The notes under the pieces: generated by a model
Told to the model about the DNA's origin: nothing
Database searches by the model: none
The model's input: the letters and a program-made list of their open reading frames with translations, nothing else
Position numbers and translations under genes: made by a program
Shown: piece after piece, positions 17,784-28,870 of the stretch
How positions within the stretch are numbered: position 1 is the first letter of the stretch
Layout: the number at the start of each line of letters is the position of its first letter
Source of the DNA: Terrimicrobium sacchariphilum
Lineage (GTDB): Bacteria > Verrucomicrobiota > Verrucomicrobiia > Chthoniobacterales > Terrimicrobiaceae
Assembly: GCF_001613545.1 (NCBI RefSeq)
Contig: NZ_BDCO01000002.1
Location: forward strand, 1,798,001 to 1,862,000
Direction: 5' to 3'
DNA: 64,000 nt

Positions 17784-20602
17784 GCGGGGTGCCATTCGCC
17801 CGCCGTCACATCGGTCCCTCGGCAGCCGAAGTCGCAGAAATGCTCCACACCATCGGTGTGGAGACGCTCGACGCCCTCATCGATCAAACCGTGCCGGCGG
17901 AAATCCGCCGCCGCGAGTTGCTCAATCTCCCGGACGCCCGCTCGGAGGAAAAGGCCCTCAGCGATCTCGCCGAGATCATGGAGCACAATGAGCTCAAGCA
18001 GAGCCTCATTGGCATGGGCTACGCGAATACGCATCTTCCCGCGGTGATCCGCCGCAAGATCCTGGAGAATCCTGGCTGGTACACAGCCTACACGCCGTAT
18101 CAGGCGGAAATCTCCCAGGGTCGCATGGAGGCGCTGCTCAATTTCCAGACGATGATCTGCGACCTCACGGGGATGCAGATTTCCAATGCCTCCCTGCTCG
18201 ACGAGTCCACCGCCGCCGCCGAGGCGATGGCGATGGCTCGCGACATCAAGGGCGGCGACACGCTTTACGTCGCGGAGGATTGCCATCCGCAAACCATCGC
18301 GCTGCTGCGCACTCGCGCGGAGCCCATGGGCATCCGCGTTGTCGTGGGCTCGGTCCACCAGCTTCCCTCAGAACCCGTTTTTGGTGTGGTTGTTCAATAC
18401 CCGGCGACCGACGGCGTGATTCACGACCTGCGTTCCGTGGTGGAAAAAATCCACGCGGCAGGAGCTGTTGCCATCGTGGCGGCGGATCTTCTTGCTCTCA
18501 CGCTGATCACTCCTCCGGGAGAATGCGGCGCGGATATCGTGGTCGGCTCGGCCCAGCGCTTTGGCGTTCCCTATGGCTACGGCGGACCTCATGCCGGTTT
18601 CCTCGCCACCAAGGATGAGTTCAAACGCAAGATGCCGGGCCGTTTGATCGGCATCTCCCGCGACGCGGAGGGCCGTCCGGCCCTGCGTCTCACCTTGCAG
18701 ACTCGCGAGCAGCACATCCGTCGCGAAAAGGCGACGAGCAACATCTGCACGGCTCAGGTTCTGCTGGCTGTCATTGCCTCGATGTACGCGGCCTATCATG
18801 GCCCGGAGGGGCTGAAAGGTATCGCCCGGCGCATCCATGGAACGACCCGTAAACTCGCGGCTGCCCTGCAGGCGAGGGGATGGGCGGTTCATCAGGGGCC
18901 CTACTTCGACACCATTCGGCTATGGCTGGCGGGTGACTATGCGAAGGACCTCCTGCGTCTGGCCGAGTCTCGCGGCATCAATCTCCGCAAGCTCGACGAG
19001 CACGCGATCACGCTGACGCTGGACGAAACCTGCGACGACATCTCGGCCCTGCTCGATCTCTTTGAGTTGACGCCTGAGGACGTGGCTGCCGAGGTCGCCG
19101 AGATCATTCCCGCCGCCCAGCAGCGTACGAGCGAGTTTCTTACCCATCCGGTCTTCAATTCCTATCATACGGAAACGGAACTGCTGCGCTACATCCAGCG
19201 CCTCGAGTCGCGCGACTTGTCGCTCACGACCTCGATGATTCCACTCGGCTCCTGCACGATGAAGCTGAATGCGGCAGCTGAGATGTACCCGGTCACCTGG
19301 GAAAAGGTCGGCGGTTTGCATCCCTTCATCCCGAAGCATCAGGCCAAAGGGTATCATCTCATGTTCCGACAGTTGGAGCGCTGGCTCGCTGAGATCACGG
19401 GCTTTGCCGCCGTTTCGCTCCAGCCGAATGCCGGTTCCCAGGGCGAATACGCGGGCCTGCTCGCGATCCGCGCCTACCTTCATTCCAAGGGCGAAACCCA
19501 GCGCAATATCTGTCTGATCCCGACCTCCGCGCATGGCACCAATCCCGCCAGCGCCGTCATGGCCGGTCTCAAGGTGGTGGCGGTGGCGTGTGATGCGCTC
19601 GGCAACATCGACGTGGCCGACCTCGACAAGAAGATCGAGGCGCACCGCGATTCCCTCGCCGCGCTCATGGTGACTTATCCGTCAACGCATGGCGTCTTCG
19701 AGGAGGGCATCAAGGCGATCTGCGCCAAGGTTCACGCCGCAGGCGGTCAGGTTTACATGGACGGCGCCAACATGAATGCCCAGGTCGGCCTCTGCCGTCC
19801 GGGCGACATCGGCGCGGACGTCTGCCACCTGAATCTCCATAAGACCTTTTGCATTCCGCACGGCGGAGGCGGTCCCGGTGTCGGGCCGATCTGCGTCGCG
19901 GCGCATCTGGCTTCCTTCCTGCCCGGTCACTCCGTGATCAGCCTCGGACGCGAACACACCGTTGGCGAAATCGCCCAGGCCCCTTGGGGTAGCGCGAGCA
20001 TCCTCGTCATATCCTGGATGTACATCGCCATGATGGGACCGAACGGTCTCGTCGAGGCGACCGAAGCCGCCATTCTCAACGCGAACTACATCGCCGCCCG
20101 CCTGGAGAAGTATTTCCCGATCCTTTACAAAGGATCGCAGGGCCGCGTTGCGCACGAGTGCATCGTGGACTTCCGCGAGTGGAAGCAGCGCGCCGGGATC
20201 GAGGTGGAGGATGTGGCCAAGCGCCTGATGGATTACGGCTTCCACGCTCCGACCATGAGCTGGCCGGTACCCGGCACGCTCATGATCGAGCCAACCGAGA
20301 GTGAATCCAAGGCCGAGCTGGATCGTTTCTGCGATGCGCTCATCGCCATTCACCAGGAGCTCGTCGAGATCGAGCTGGGAACGCTTTCCAAGACGGACAA
20401 TCCGCTCAAGAACGCTCCGCACACGGCGCAGGCCGTGATCGCTGACGACTGGGCGCATCCGTACAGCCGCGAACGCGCCGCCTATCCGGTGCCGCGCTTG
20501 CGCGAGCACAAGTTCTGGCCCGCCGTTGCCCGAGTGGACAACGTCTACGGCGACCGCAACATCATGTGCTCCTGCCCTTCCGTCGAGGAAGTCGCAGGTT
20601 GA
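17780..20602 (+). CDS. gcvP: Glycine dehydrogenase (decarboxylating), single-chain P protein
   Basis: PLP enzyme that decarboxylates glycine and loads the lipoyl arm of GcvH. At 940 residues it is the fused one-chain form, equal to GcvPA plus GcvPB. The N-terminal catalytically silent half spans about 1-440. The C-terminal half carries the PLP lysine K688 in [18 protein letters not shown], and [10 protein letters not shown] at about 490 is the family signature. The last 58 nt overlap the end of a convergent gene on the opposite strand. No L-protein gene is seen in the window. Confidence 0.96.
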   Translation: MSGVPFARRHIGPSAAEVAEMLHTIGVETLDALIDQTVPAEIRRRELLNLPDARSEEKALSDLAEIMEHNELKQSLIGMGYANTHLPAVIRRKILENPGWYTAYTPYQAEISQGRMEALLNFQTMICDLTGMQISNASLLDESTAAAEAMAMARDIKGGDTLYVAEDCHPQTIALLRTRAEPMGIRVVVGSVHQLPSEPVFGVVVQYPATDGVIHDLRSVVEKIHAAGAVAIVAADLLALTLITPPGECGADIVVGSAQRFGVPYGYGGPHAGFLATKDEFKRKMPGRLIGISRDAEGRPALRLTLQTREQHIRREKATSNICTAQVLLAVIASMYAAYHGPEGLKGIARRIHGTTRKLAAALQARGWAVHQGPYFDTIRLWLAGDYAKDLLRLAESRGINLRKLDEHAITLTLDETCDDISALLDLFELTPEDVAAEVAEIIPAAQQRTSEFLTHPVFNSYHTETELLRYIQRLESRDLSLTTSMIPLGSCTMKLNAAAEMYPVTWEKVGGLHPFIPKHQAKGYHLMFRQLERWLAEITGFAAVSLQPNAGSQGEYAGLLAIRAYLHSKGETQRNICLIPTSAHGTNPASAVMAGLKVVAVACDALGNIDVADLDKKIEAHRDSLAALMVTYPSTHGVFEEGIKAICAKVHAAGGQVYMDGANMNAQVGLCRPGDIGADVCHLNLHKTFCIPHGGGGPGVGPICVAAHLASFLPGHSVISLGREHTVGEIAQAPWGSASILVISWMYIAMMGPNGLVEATEAAILNANYIAARLEKYFPILYKGSQGRVAHECIVDFREWKQRAGIEVEDVAKRLMDYGFHAPTMSWPVPGTLMIEPTESESKAELDRFCDALIAIHQELVEIELGTLSKTDNPLKNAPHTAQAVIADDWAHPYSRERAAYPVPRLREHKFWPAVARVDNVYGDRNIMCSCPSVEEVAG

Positions 20603-23436
20603 GTCCCGCTGCTCGGGGGAACTCCACCGCCTGGTGAGAGGTTCCCTCCGGGCTGGGCGAGGCTCTGGAATTCCGGCTCATTCCTCCACGACTTGAAGAA
20701 GTCGTCATTGAGGATTTGCTCACGCATGCTGACGCCGCCGATCTCGATGGCTTTTCGTGCAGTGTCGTAGAATTCCTTCTTCTTGTTTAGCGAATAATAG
20801 ACGCGGGCGAGCAGGAGGAAGTTTTGCGCATTGGTCGGTTCGATCCGAATCAATCGTTCTGCCGGCGCCAGAGCATCCTGCCACTTGCTATTTACTCCGT
20901 AGTAGGTGACAGCAATTCTCAGCATAGCGGGATCGTCCGCCAGGTCGTTGGTACCTTTGTTGACGACTGCCTCAGCCTTTTCCGACTCTCCGACTCGGGA
21001 ATAGAGCTCGATCAGCTTGTCGACGATTTCGCGGTTGCGGGGCTGCTGTGCGAGGGTGTCCTTGAGCCCGCGTATCTCTCCCTCTGTTTTCTTGCGTTCC
21101 TCAGCCATGATGGCGAGACGCCAGAGCGGGAGATTGTTGTAGTCCTTTTCCAGCGCCTTCTGGAAGAGCGCGATGCTGGTGTCGAAGTCTCCCTTGTCCC
21201 ACAGCAGGCGAGTCAGCACTGCAATGACTTCGATGTTTTCCGGCCAGAGCTCAAGCGCTTCAAAATACGCACGGATCGCCTCATCCTTCATTTTGCGATA
21301 CTTGTAGATGTTGCCAATCGTCTGTCGCAGTTTCGAGAAGGAACGCTGGGCGTCGTAGTCGCTGGCGTATGAGGGATCGTTGAGGAGTTTGGCTTTGTAA
21401 TCCTTCCAAAAGGCAAAATCCCTGGCGACCGCTTCTGGCGGGATGCGGTCCAGCTTTGTCTTGCTTAGCTGGTAAACAAGGCCATGCGGTATCGCGTAGT
21501 CATAGGTCCACGGGATGGAGAAGCTCTCCTCGATGAAGAAGTCGTGCCGGTCCTTGTTTTTCTCCCAAATCCATTTCAGGATGGCTCCCATTTCAAAGGA
21601 GTAATCTGCCTGCTCTTCCTTGGAGGCCGTCTTTTTTGCATCTTCGGTGATGACCTTGCACTCCTCGGGAGAGGGGAGAGCTATGGTTTCCTGCGGGTAG
21701 GTGTTTTCCCGGCCCAGCCATTTCTCAAAGGCGTTCTTCGGCTTCGGACGCGCGGTCGTGTAGTGATCCCGCAGATACTTCATGTAGTTGGACTCACCGA
21801 GCGCGTTCTGGGTGATGATGTAAAGGTCGCGTCGATCAAAGCCCGGGTCACGCTTGAGCGCAGCTGGCTGCGGGCTTTCCCCGAAAATCATGTACGTCGG
21901 GACGAAGCGCCCGGGATCCGAACCGCCAATCACGATGGACCCCTTGGGCAGGTCCTTCAGCATGTCATGGCCAAACATCCAGCCAAACCAGTGATTTCTC
22001 TGGCTGGCCTCGGAGAAATTCACCAGGAAACCGTAGGCCGGCATGATCGGAAGGAGCGCCGTGATCCAGATGAGCTTCGTCCGTCTCCGCGTCAATGCAT
22101 CGAGCAGGTAGCCGCCGCCCATCACGCACAGCAGTGAGAAGATGAGGTTGGTATAGGTGTGATACGGCATTTGCAGCCACCACCCGTCAGCGTCGATCTT
22201 GGCACCGTCCAGGATGGGCTGAAGGAACGCGGCGAGAACAAATGCGATGTGTAGCAGATAGATCCAGGTGCGGCGGTTGAGCGACAGTCGGAGGGCAGCC
22301 AGGATGGAGCAAAAGTAAAAGATGATGCTGAATGGCGTGAAAGACCGGTTGAGCTGAAGCCAGAAGAATCCAGCCCACTCCACGAGCACTTCCCGCTTGC
22401 TGCGTTCCACCTCTCCAGCCTTGGGCTTCGTTTGCTCGCCCGGATAGGTGCCCATGAAGCGCCCGAGAGTCTTGATGCTCTGTTCTGTCAGCGGCCCTTG
22501 ATATTGGGAGCGGTTGATGGAATAGAAGAATCCCTGCGCCTCTCGCGTGTAGCTCCAGTTCATCGGCGGATTCGTGGACGATGCCAGCGGCATGTACACA
22601 TAGGAAAGAAGTCCCGCGATTACCGCAAAGGGAAGAAATGCGATCAACTTGACCCGGATGCGCAGTCGTCGCTTCCAGAGCAGAAATGCTCCTCCGATTG
22701 CAACGCAATAGGCGAGGCGGATGGCGGTTTTAAGGACCAGGACATCGCCTGAAAGGATGGCAAAGCCCAGATAAACAAGGAGCGCCGTGACCATGGCAGC
22801 GAGCAGCCAGTCCCAAAATGCACGGCGGCGCAGGAGGAGGATGAGGAGAAAAGGCAGCGGGGAAAGGACGAGCGTGAGATGGTGATTGCCAAATGAGAGA
22901 GCCAGGACAAAGAAGGCTCCGATCATGAGGCTGTCCCGTTGCGGGCCATGCACCCACCGGTAGAGCAGCAGGAGAAAGATCGCCGTCATCAGGGCATGCA
23001 GGCCGTAGACCTCCGCGATGACTGCCTGCGACCAAACCGAGAAGCTGAAGGCAAGAGTCAGGGCGAAAGAGCCGGATATGACGATGTTGGCCCAGCGTTG
23101 ACCGGCTTCCCCGAAAAAGCCCATCCATCGCAGGATGTTGTTGCTCATCATGGCGGCGATGCCGACAGCTCCCGCCGTGCAAACTCCGCTCCACACAGCG
23201 ACCTCCCAGGCCATGTTGCCGAGTGGCAGAAGTTGGAAGAGCCAGGAGGTGAATGTCCACAGCGGATATCCGGTCGGATGCGGCACGCCGAAATGCCCTG
23301 CGGCGACGAGAAACTCCCCTGAGTCGAGCAAGGTGACATTGGGGGCTGCGGTGTAACCATATACCGCCAGGGAGACGAGGAATGCTCCCAATCCACAGAG
23401 CCAGTCGGCGCGGGAGAAAATTCGACGCTTATTCAT
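20545..23436 (-). CDS. DUF2723-family membrane protein with C-terminal TPRs
   Basis: 963-residue predicted inner-membrane GT-C-fold protein. The N-terminal DUF2723 region (about residues 10-175) has [22 protein letters not shown], whose acidic residues in the first loop resemble protein O-mannosyltransferases. About ten membrane segments reach residue 490. A soluble region follows, with TPR-like helices at about 700-920 ([41 protein letters not shown]-like). It ends in a Pro/Gly/Ser-rich tail that overlaps gcvP. It starts 8 nt inside the preceding YfhO-Dpm1 gene and is the last member of the long leftward operon. Probable role is glycan transfer at the membrane, with substrate unknown. Confidence 0.82.
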   Translation of the reverse strand: MNKRRIFSRADWLCGLGAFLVSLAVYGYTAAPNVTLLDSGEFLVAAGHFGVPHPTGYPLWTFTSWLFQLLPLGNMAWEVAVWSGVCTAGAVGIAAMMSNNILRWMGFFGEAGQRWANIVISGSFALTLAFSFSVWSQAVIAEVYGLHALMTAIFLLLLYRWVHGPQRDSLMIGAFFVLALSFGNHHLTLVLSPLPFLLILLLRRRAFWDWLLAAMVTALLVYLGFAILSGDVLVLKTAIRLAYCVAIGGAFLLWKRRLRIRVKLIAFLPFAVIAGLLSYVYMPLASSTNPPMNWSYTREAQGFFYSINRSQYQGPLTEQSIKTLGRFMGTYPGEQTKPKAGEVERSKREVLVEWAGFFWLQLNRSFTPFSIIFYFCSILAALRLSLNRRTWIYLLHIAFVLAAFLQPILDGAKIDADGWWLQMPYHTYTNLIFSLLCVMGGGYLLDALTRRRTKLIWITALLPIMPAYGFLVNFSEASQRNHWFGWMFGHDMLKDLPKGSIVIGGSDPGRFVPTYMIFGESPQPAALKRDPGFDRRDLYIITQNALGESNYMKYLRDHYTTARPKPKNAFEKWLGRENTYPQETIALPSPEECKVITEDAKKTASKEEQADYSFEMGAILKWIWEKNKDRHDFFIEESFSIPWTYDYAIPHGLVYQLSKTKLDRIPPEAVARDFAFWKDYKAKLLNDPSYASDYDAQRSFSKLRQTIGNIYKYRKMKDEAIRAYFEALELWPENIEVIAVLTRLLWDKGDFDTSIALFQKALEKDYNNLPLWRLAIMAEERKKTEGEIRGLKDTLAQQPRNREIVDKLIELYSRVGESEKAEAVVNKGTNDLADDPAMLRIAVTYYGVNSKWQDALAPAERLIRIEPTNAQNFLLLARVYYSLNKKKEFYDTARKAIEIGGVSMREQILNDDFFKSWRNEPEFQSLAQPGGNLSPGGGVPPSSGTQPATSSTEGQEHMMLRSP

Positions 23437-26400
23437 GATTCGATTCCTTGGGAGTCTGGGCTGGATTCTTCGTCGCGAGGCCCAGTTGGAGGGTGCGCAG
23501 AGCTGCCTCGATCGCGATGCCGATGGTCATCTTGGTCTCTCCATCGCGGCGCTCGGTGAACACGATCGGGACCTCGACGAGCCTCGCTCCTGCCTGCCAG
23601 AGGAAATAGTGGAGTTCGACCTGGAAGCCATAGCCCTCGGTCTTGAATTTCTTCCAATCCAGCGGACGAAGCACAGAGGTGCGAATCGCCTTGAAGCCGC
23701 TGGTCGCATCGGTCAGCGGGAGTCCGGTGACTGCGCGGACATAGCGCGATGCCGTCGTGCTCAGGAGCAGTCGATGCTCCGGCCAGTTCATGACGCGCAC
23801 ACCGTGGAGATATCGGGAGCCGATCGCGACATCTGCTCCCCCATCGAGAGCGTCGATCAGGTGAGGCACATCTGCCGGATCGTGAGAAAGATCGGCGTCC
23901 ATCTCGAGGCAAGCCTCGTAGCCATGCTCTATACCCCAGCTAAAGCCATCGCGATATGCGCTGCCCAGCCCGAGCTTGCCTGATCGAGCGAGGAGATGGA
24001 TGCGCTGGCCAAATAGTTCGTGCTTCTTTACCCAGTCGCCAGTGCCGTCGGGAGAGTTGTCATCGACGATGAGGACATCCACTCTCGAGTCTGCCGACAG
24101 CACCTTGGCCAGCGTGACGGGGAGGCTTCGGATTTCGTTGTAGGTCGGGATGATCACGACTGCCCGACGGATGGGAACCCGCTCTGCCGGACCCGCGTTG
24201 GGCGAGGTTATCCCAGTCGGTCTATCCGATATCAGAAGCGATTTGAAGCCGGGTGCGGGAGATTTTGGTAAAAGTCCGATGGCGACAACACCCAACCACC
24301 CGAGCCATCCCAGAGCACTGAGTGCCAGGCTTGCGCCGTACCACCAGGGAGGCGCAAACCGAAACTCCACGCTTTTGGCGCCCGGAGGCACGTAGAGCCC
24401 GAGAAGAGCGCCATCGACCTCGTCCGTCCCTGCCGTGCGGCCGTCGATGGTTGCCCGCCAGTCCGGATGAAAGGCGAGAGGTAATACAAGCCAGCCCGGG
24501 GAGGGAACCGTGGGCAGCGAGATCGTACGGTATCCGAACCGGGTTTCCGGGGAAACCGGCGAGAGGCTGGGCATCGAAGGATTGGACCTTTCATTCAAGA
24601 CGTAACCATCATTTTCCAGTCGACCGATCCTGCCAGGGATCGGCTCATCCTGGGGCAGGACGGCGATCGATTCCACCTTGGCGAGCCGCAGGGAGGCCTG
24701 GGCAAACTCGGCCATCTTGACGTCGCCATCGACGTATTCGTGCGCCATGAAGGCGGGGAAGAGCGCGGCCGGATTTTCCAACACGAGAAAATGCTCGTTT
24801 TCAAATGCGGTCGGGAGCATCCGGGAGAACTTCGCCTGCGTTTCCGTATCGAGATCAGGGTCCTTTTTGTCGATCAGGACGTAAGCGATGCCGCCGATCT
24901 TGAGATAGGCTTGCAGGTAATCGGGAGAGATCCATGCGACGGACTGCAGGTAGCTCATTCCGCGCTGCATGAGATAGGCGTTGAAGGCCTCATTGTTAAG
25001 CCCTCGACCGGAAAGATGGGGCGTCAGCAGATAGAAATATCGGCCCGACATGGGATAGACCCATCCCGCCTTCGGGGCTTTTTTCAGGAATTCCTGCGTA
25101 GCCAGAAAGTCTGTGAACGTCTGGCGATCCAGCGGACTCTGGAAGAATGGCTTGAAGTAGGCCGAGGTGTCGGCAACTGCCAGGACAAGAGCTGCGGCGC
25201 CCACCGCCCATTTGGGAAAGCGGGAAGGCAGGATCAGGTAAAGCAGATATCCCGCGGTGCCGGTCGCTCCCGCGAGAAAGAAAATCCCGATGATCTGGGA
25301 GAAATCATGAGGAGCTCTGAGGTCGGCGTAAAAGGGAAGCCAGCCGATCAGGCGGAATCCCGGCACGAGGAGATAGATCGCGCAAAAGACCGCTCCGATG
25401 CCTGCGCGCCCGGCAAGGCTCCTGGGCAGGAGGGAAAAGATAATCCAGGGTTGGATGAGAAAGAGCACCCATGAAATGGGCACCGCCACATCGTTGGCCG
25501 TGACGGCGAGTTTCAGGAATTCCAACTGGCCAGTGAGAATCGAGAACGGCCCGAAGGACAGCCAGTGCAGAAAGAGAAACAGGGCGATGCAGAGCCGGCA
25601 GGCCTTTCCTGCCACGCTGTCGTAGAGCGCTGCAGGCTTGAGCAGAAGGACGGCTCCCAGAATGATTGCGGGAACGAGCCCGAGATAGTTGCCGCCCTGC
25701 GCCGTCGTCGGAGCGAAGACTGCTTTCATGCCGGAGGAGAGCAGCCCATCCCGGTCCAGCCACAGCAGGTTCGATTTCAGGGAAAAGGCACGCAGCCAGC
25801 CCTGGAAAGGGGCGATTTCAAAAAGCGTGACAAAGCGCATTTCCCGTACGGCCGGCAGGTTGGGCAGCACGCCGAGGAGGGAGATGACGATGATTGCCAG
25901 CAACCACGGCGCGGCCGCGACATGCCACGTGCGCTGCTTCCAGAGAATCACTATGGCGAGGTAGAAAAACAGGGCGGGAGCGAGGAGCGCTGCGGCCTTT
26001 CCATACGTGAGGAGGAGGAGGGAAAGAGCCCCGCTGAATAGCAGGGCATTTAGGAAGGTGGAGCGCTCCGCCATCGCTGTGGCGCTCCACATGACAAAAG
26101 GAATGACAGCAAAAGCCGCGACAAACACCATATGCTCCACCCCACCGAGGCGGACATAGATCGATGCGGTGAGGAGGAATGCAAAGGAGGCTATCGTTCC
26201 GGACAGAGGATTGCCGGTGAGGCGACGAATCCAGCCGCAGACGCCGAACATCGCAATGAGCAGGCAGAGCATCCCGCCCACCTTTGGTCCAGCAAAGATG
26301 CCACCGATGGCCGACGCGGCCAATAGCCACAGGCTCGTCACTGTATGGCTGATCAACGGCGCAAGCGAACTGCCTTGCAGAAAATTCGATGTCCACCAGG

Positions 26401-26557
26401 CCGGTCCGCTCCCGCTGTTCCAGCCGTCCTTGATGTCAATAGCGCGGGCGACGTTTGCCAGCATCTCCTGGTTGGAAGGAGGTTGCGCTATCCAGAATGC
26501 TCCCAGGATACTTAAGAGAACGACCGGAAAAAGCCATTTCAGCCAGCCACGCTTCAT
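23429..26557 (-). CDS. YfhO-like membrane protein fused to Dpm1-like GT2 glycosyltransferase
   Basis: 1042-residue fusion. Residues 1 to about 770 form a multi-spanning GT-C/YfhO-like part with at least eleven hydrophobic segments and a YfhO-style C-terminal soluble portion (AFHPDWRATIDGR, AKSVEFRFAPPWW). Residues of about 797-1042 are a GT2 domain of the polyprenyl-phosphate mannosyl/glucosyl synthase type: VVIIPTYNEIRSLP, VDVLIVDDNSPDGTG, CLEMDADLSHDP (DxD region), and a GSRY-containing acceptor segment. A single polypeptide could therefore make a polyprenyl-phosphate sugar and use it across the membrane, which is inference. It lies 33 bp after the GT87-like gene and overlaps the DUF2723 gene by 8 nt. 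Confidence 0.85.
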   Translation of the reverse strand: MKRGWLKWLFPVVLLSILGAFWIAQPPSNQEMLANVARAIDIKDGWNSGSGPAWWTSNFLQGSSLAPLISHTVTSLWLLAASAIGGIFAGPKVGGMLCLLIAMFGVCGWIRRLTGNPLSGTIASFAFLLTASIYVRLGGVEHMVFVAAFAVIPFVMWSATAMAERSTFLNALLFSGALSLLLLTYGKAAALLAPALFFYLAIVILWKQRTWHVAAAPWLLAIIVISLLGVLPNLPAVREMRFVTLFEIAPFQGWLRAFSLKSNLLWLDRDGLLSSGMKAVFAPTTAQGGNYLGLVPAIILGAVLLLKPAALYDSVAGKACRLCIALFLFLHWLSFGPFSILTGQLEFLKLAVTANDVAVPISWVLFLIQPWIIFSLLPRSLAGRAGIGAVFCAIYLLVPGFRLIGWLPFYADLRAPHDFSQIIGIFFLAGATGTAGYLLYLILPSRFPKWAVGAAALVLAVADTSAYFKPFFQSPLDRQTFTDFLATQEFLKKAPKAGWVYPMSGRYFYLLTPHLSGRGLNNEAFNAYLMQRGMSYLQSVAWISPDYLQAYLKIGGIAYVLIDKKDPDLDTETQAKFSRMLPTAFENEHFLVLENPAALFPAFMAHEYVDGDVKMAEFAQASLRLAKVESIAVLPQDEPIPGRIGRLENDGYVLNERSNPSMPSLSPVSPETRFGYRTISLPTVPSPGWLVLPLAFHPDWRATIDGRTAGTDEVDGALLGLYVPPGAKSVEFRFAPPWWYGASLALSALGWLGWLGVVAIGLLPKSPAPGFKSLLISDRPTGITSPNAGPAERVPIRRAVVIIPTYNEIRSLPVTLAKVLSADSRVDVLIVDDNSPDGTGDWVKKHELFGQRIHLLARSGKLGLGSAYRDGFSWGIEHGYEACLEMDADLSHDPADVPHLIDALDGGADVAIGSRYLHGVRVMNWPEHRLLLSTTASRYVRAVTGLPLTDATSGFKAIRTSVLRPLDWKKFKTEGYGFQVELHYFLWQAGARLVEVPIVFTERRDGETKMTIGIAIEAALRTLQLGLATKNPAQTPKESNHE

Positions 26558-26590
26558 AAGGAACTCCTGCTATCGTTGGAAAGGATCGTG

Positions 26591-27901
26591 CTAGACATGC
26601 GAAGGGGAACCGGGCTTGGGACGGAGTGCCACCATGATCATGACGAACACCGCCAGCATGTAGTAGTAGTTGCAAAACGCCTGTTTGCCGAAGAGGAACA
26701 TCACAGAGTGAATTGCGACCAGGGTAAATGCCCAGTCCCAAAGTGTGCAGGAGCGCTTCACCAGAAGATAGAGGGCGCCTGCACTGAGAATGGCGATGTA
26801 GATCGCGAGCAGCAGAAGTCCAGGCAGCCAGAAACCGAGTGTTCTTTTGCAAAGTGCGACGATCGACAAGGCATCGTCCCGGAATGGCATTCCGATGAGA
26901 AGGTCGATCGTGCTGGTGTGGAAGCCTTTGATATCCCAGAGGAGGAATGGGCCGAAAATGAGTGCGCATGTGAGGGCCATCACCCCGGCGCCTTGCAGGG
27001 CTTTTCTCCACCCGACTGAACGAAGGATGTAGATCAATGAGGGTACGGCCACGAGGAAGCCGTATTGTTTTGTTGTGACGATCACTCCGAGCACGGCGCA
27101 GGCGAGCAGCCAGCGCTGTTTGATCAAGAGGACGGCAGTGAGCACTGTCAGGGCGGCGGGAATGGTGTCCACCCAGGCTTGTTCCAGCATGAAAAGCCCG
27201 ACAGGGAAGCTGAGAAAGAGCAGAGCGCCTTGCTGGCTTTCCGTGACATTGCGACCCGCTGTGCGGTTGAGCCAGTAAAAGCAGACAGCAGCGAGCGCGG
27301 TGCAGATCACCGTCGCGTATCGGATGTCACCCAGCAGCCATGTCGGGATGGTAAAGAGAAGCAAACCCGGCCAGTAGGTGAAGCGGGGCACGTAGTCGTA
27401 GGCTCCAGAGTACATATCCGGAAACTCGATCGAGTACGGGTTCTGCCCGGTGAAAAGATATCCGACAGCGTCCCGGTCGATCATGAAGACATCGATCTGA
27501 GGATCTGGCGATGCCATGAGGGTGAGAAACTGCGTGTAAAACAGCAGAATGATCACGGCCACGAATGCCCAGTACCGACGCCGCTCCGAGAGCGCCAGGC
27601 CGACGGCATACACGATCAGCGCGATAAGCAGGGTGAGCTTGATCGCGAAATAACTGGCGACCATGGGCATCGCGACCGGCACATACATGATCCTGGGTTG
27701 GATGATGGCGAGACCGATAAAAAGCAACGTCGCTCCCGAGATGACCTTGGGCACACTCTCTTCCCGATATTTTGCGAGCCGGTAGCTGAAGAAAAAGAGG
27801 ATCGTCGCCAGAGCCAGCACGACGATCGCGCCCCAATGGTACATGCCGCGCGAAACCCACAGCACGATACCTAATGCAAGCGTGTAAAAGACGGGAATCA
27901 T
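26591..27901 (-). CDS. GT87/DUF2029-like polytopic glycosyltransferase
   Basis: 436-residue protein with about eleven hydrophobic segments. The periplasmic loop at about 133-165 has PQIDVFMIDRDAVGYLFTG followed by QNPYS, the acidic first-loop pattern of GT87-like polyprenol-phosphate mannosyltransferases. No signal peptide is needed. It follows def by 9 bp and precedes the YfhO-Dpm1 fusion by 33 bp. It probably works with the fusion protein in building a surface glycan. The family call is by topology and loop motif. Confidence 0.72.
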   Translation of the reverse strand: MIPVFYTLALGIVLWVSRGMYHWGAIVVLALATILFFFSYRLAKYREESVPKVISGATLLFIGLAIIQPRIMYVPVAMPMVASYFAIKLTLLIALIVYAVGLALSERRRYWAFVAVIILLFYTQFLTLMASPDPQIDVFMIDRDAVGYLFTGQNPYSIEFPDMYSGAYDYVPRFTYWPGLLLFTIPTWLLGDIRYATVICTALAAVCFYWLNRTAGRNVTESQQGALLFLSFPVGLFMLEQAWVDTIPAALTVLTAVLLIKQRWLLACAVLGVIVTTKQYGFLVAVPSLIYILRSVGWRKALQGAGVMALTCALIFGPFLLWDIKGFHTSTIDLLIGMPFRDDALSIVALCKRTLGFWLPGLLLLAIYIAILSAGALYLLVKRSCTLWDWAFTLVAIHSVMFLFGKQAFCNYYYMLAVFVMIMVALRPKPGSPSHV

Positions 27902-27910
27902 CCCTCCGGT

Positions 27911-28432
27911 CTAGAAATTAAGCGCCTTGCGATCCTTGTCCGACATGCGATCGATGAAAAGCACGCCCTGCAGGTGGTCATACTCGTGCTGGACCGCGCG
28001 AGCGAGGAGTCCATCAGCTTCAAAGTTCAGGGCCTGACCCTCGGCATCGATGGCCTTGACCTTGACCCGAGGCGGGCGATCGATGTCGGCGCGTATGCCG
28101 GGAAAGCTGAGGCAGCCCTCGACTCCAGCCTTGGGTTTGCCGATGAGTTCCAGCTCGGGATTGATAAGGACCATGGGCATGTACTCTTCCAGAGCGACCT
28201 TTTTGCCATCCACCCACATGGTACTCGGGCGGTCCTTGATGCCGTCGACATCGATGACGCAAAGCTGGAGGGGGCGGCCGACCTGCTGGGCCGCGAGTCC
28301 CACGCCATCGGCCTCATACATCGTTTCGAGCATGTCGGAGATCAGTTGCAGAAGATCGCGGTCGATCTTTTCGATATTGCGTCCTTTGGCTCGCAGGGCG
28401 GGATGCCCATATTCGACTATCTCGAGGATCAT
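27911..28432 (-). CDS. def: Peptide deformylase
   Basis: Metalloenzyme that removes the N-formyl group from nascent proteins; 173 residues. All three signature motifs are intact: GVGLAAQQVG at about 43-52, EGCLSFP with metal ligand C107, and QHEYDHLQG with H149, E150 and H153. It lies 2 bp after exbD and 9 bp before the GT87-like gene, an unusual setting because def is more often beside fmt. Confidence 0.96.
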   Translation of the reverse strand: MILEIVEYGHPALRAKGRNIEKIDRDLLQLISDMLETMYEADGVGLAAQQVGRPLQLCVIDVDGIKDRPSTMWVDGKKVALEEYMPMVLINPELELIGKPKAGVEGCLSFPGIRADIDRPPRVKVKAIDAEGQALNFEADGLLARAVQHEYDHLQGVLFIDRMSDKDRKALNF

Positions 28433-28434
28433 GG

Positions 28435-28854
28435 TCAGGGAGTGTTTGGCGGTTGGGTGAATGCCGGGATATTGCTGATGCCCGCCTCTTTGAGGGCATC
28501 GAGGACCTGCACGACCACGCCGAATGGCGCTTCACGATCGGCCTTCATTGCTATGGATCGCTCCGGATGTTGTTGCCGGGCTTGCTTGAGCGTGTCGGCA
28601 AGTGAGGCGAGAGCAACAGGCTTGCCGTCCAGCGTGATGGCATCGGCATTTTTGACTTCCAGGAGGACGGGGGCGTTTTTCTCGGCTGGTCCGGCTTCGG
28701 CCGTCTTTGAGTCAGGGAGATTGATCTTCATCGTCGGCTGGTTCTTTTGGAACGTCGTCGTGACGATGAAAAAGATGAGCAGGATGGCCAGGATGTCGAT
28801 CAGCGAGACAATGATGACCGAGGGCGCCTTTTTCTTTCGGGTATAGAACCGCAT
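28435..28854 (-). CDS. exbD: Biopolymer transport protein ExbD/TolR
   Basis: 139-residue single-span inner-membrane protein of the proton-driven TonB or Tol motor. A basic N terminus precedes the helix SLIDILAILLIFFIVTTTF (residues 17-35), whose conserved Asp (D20) carries protons. A periplasmic domain follows. It is 16 bp after exbB and 2 bp before def, part of a tonB-exbB-exbD unit. Confidence 0.92.
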   Translation of the reverse strand: MRFYTRKKKAPSVIIVSLIDILAILLIFFIVTTTFQKNQPTMKINLPDSKTAEAGPAEKNAPVLLEVKNADAITLDGKPVALASLADTLKQARQQHPERSIAMKADREAPFGVVVQVLDALKEAGISNIPAFTQPPNTP

Positions 28855-28870
28855 GGACCGGTCTCCTGGT

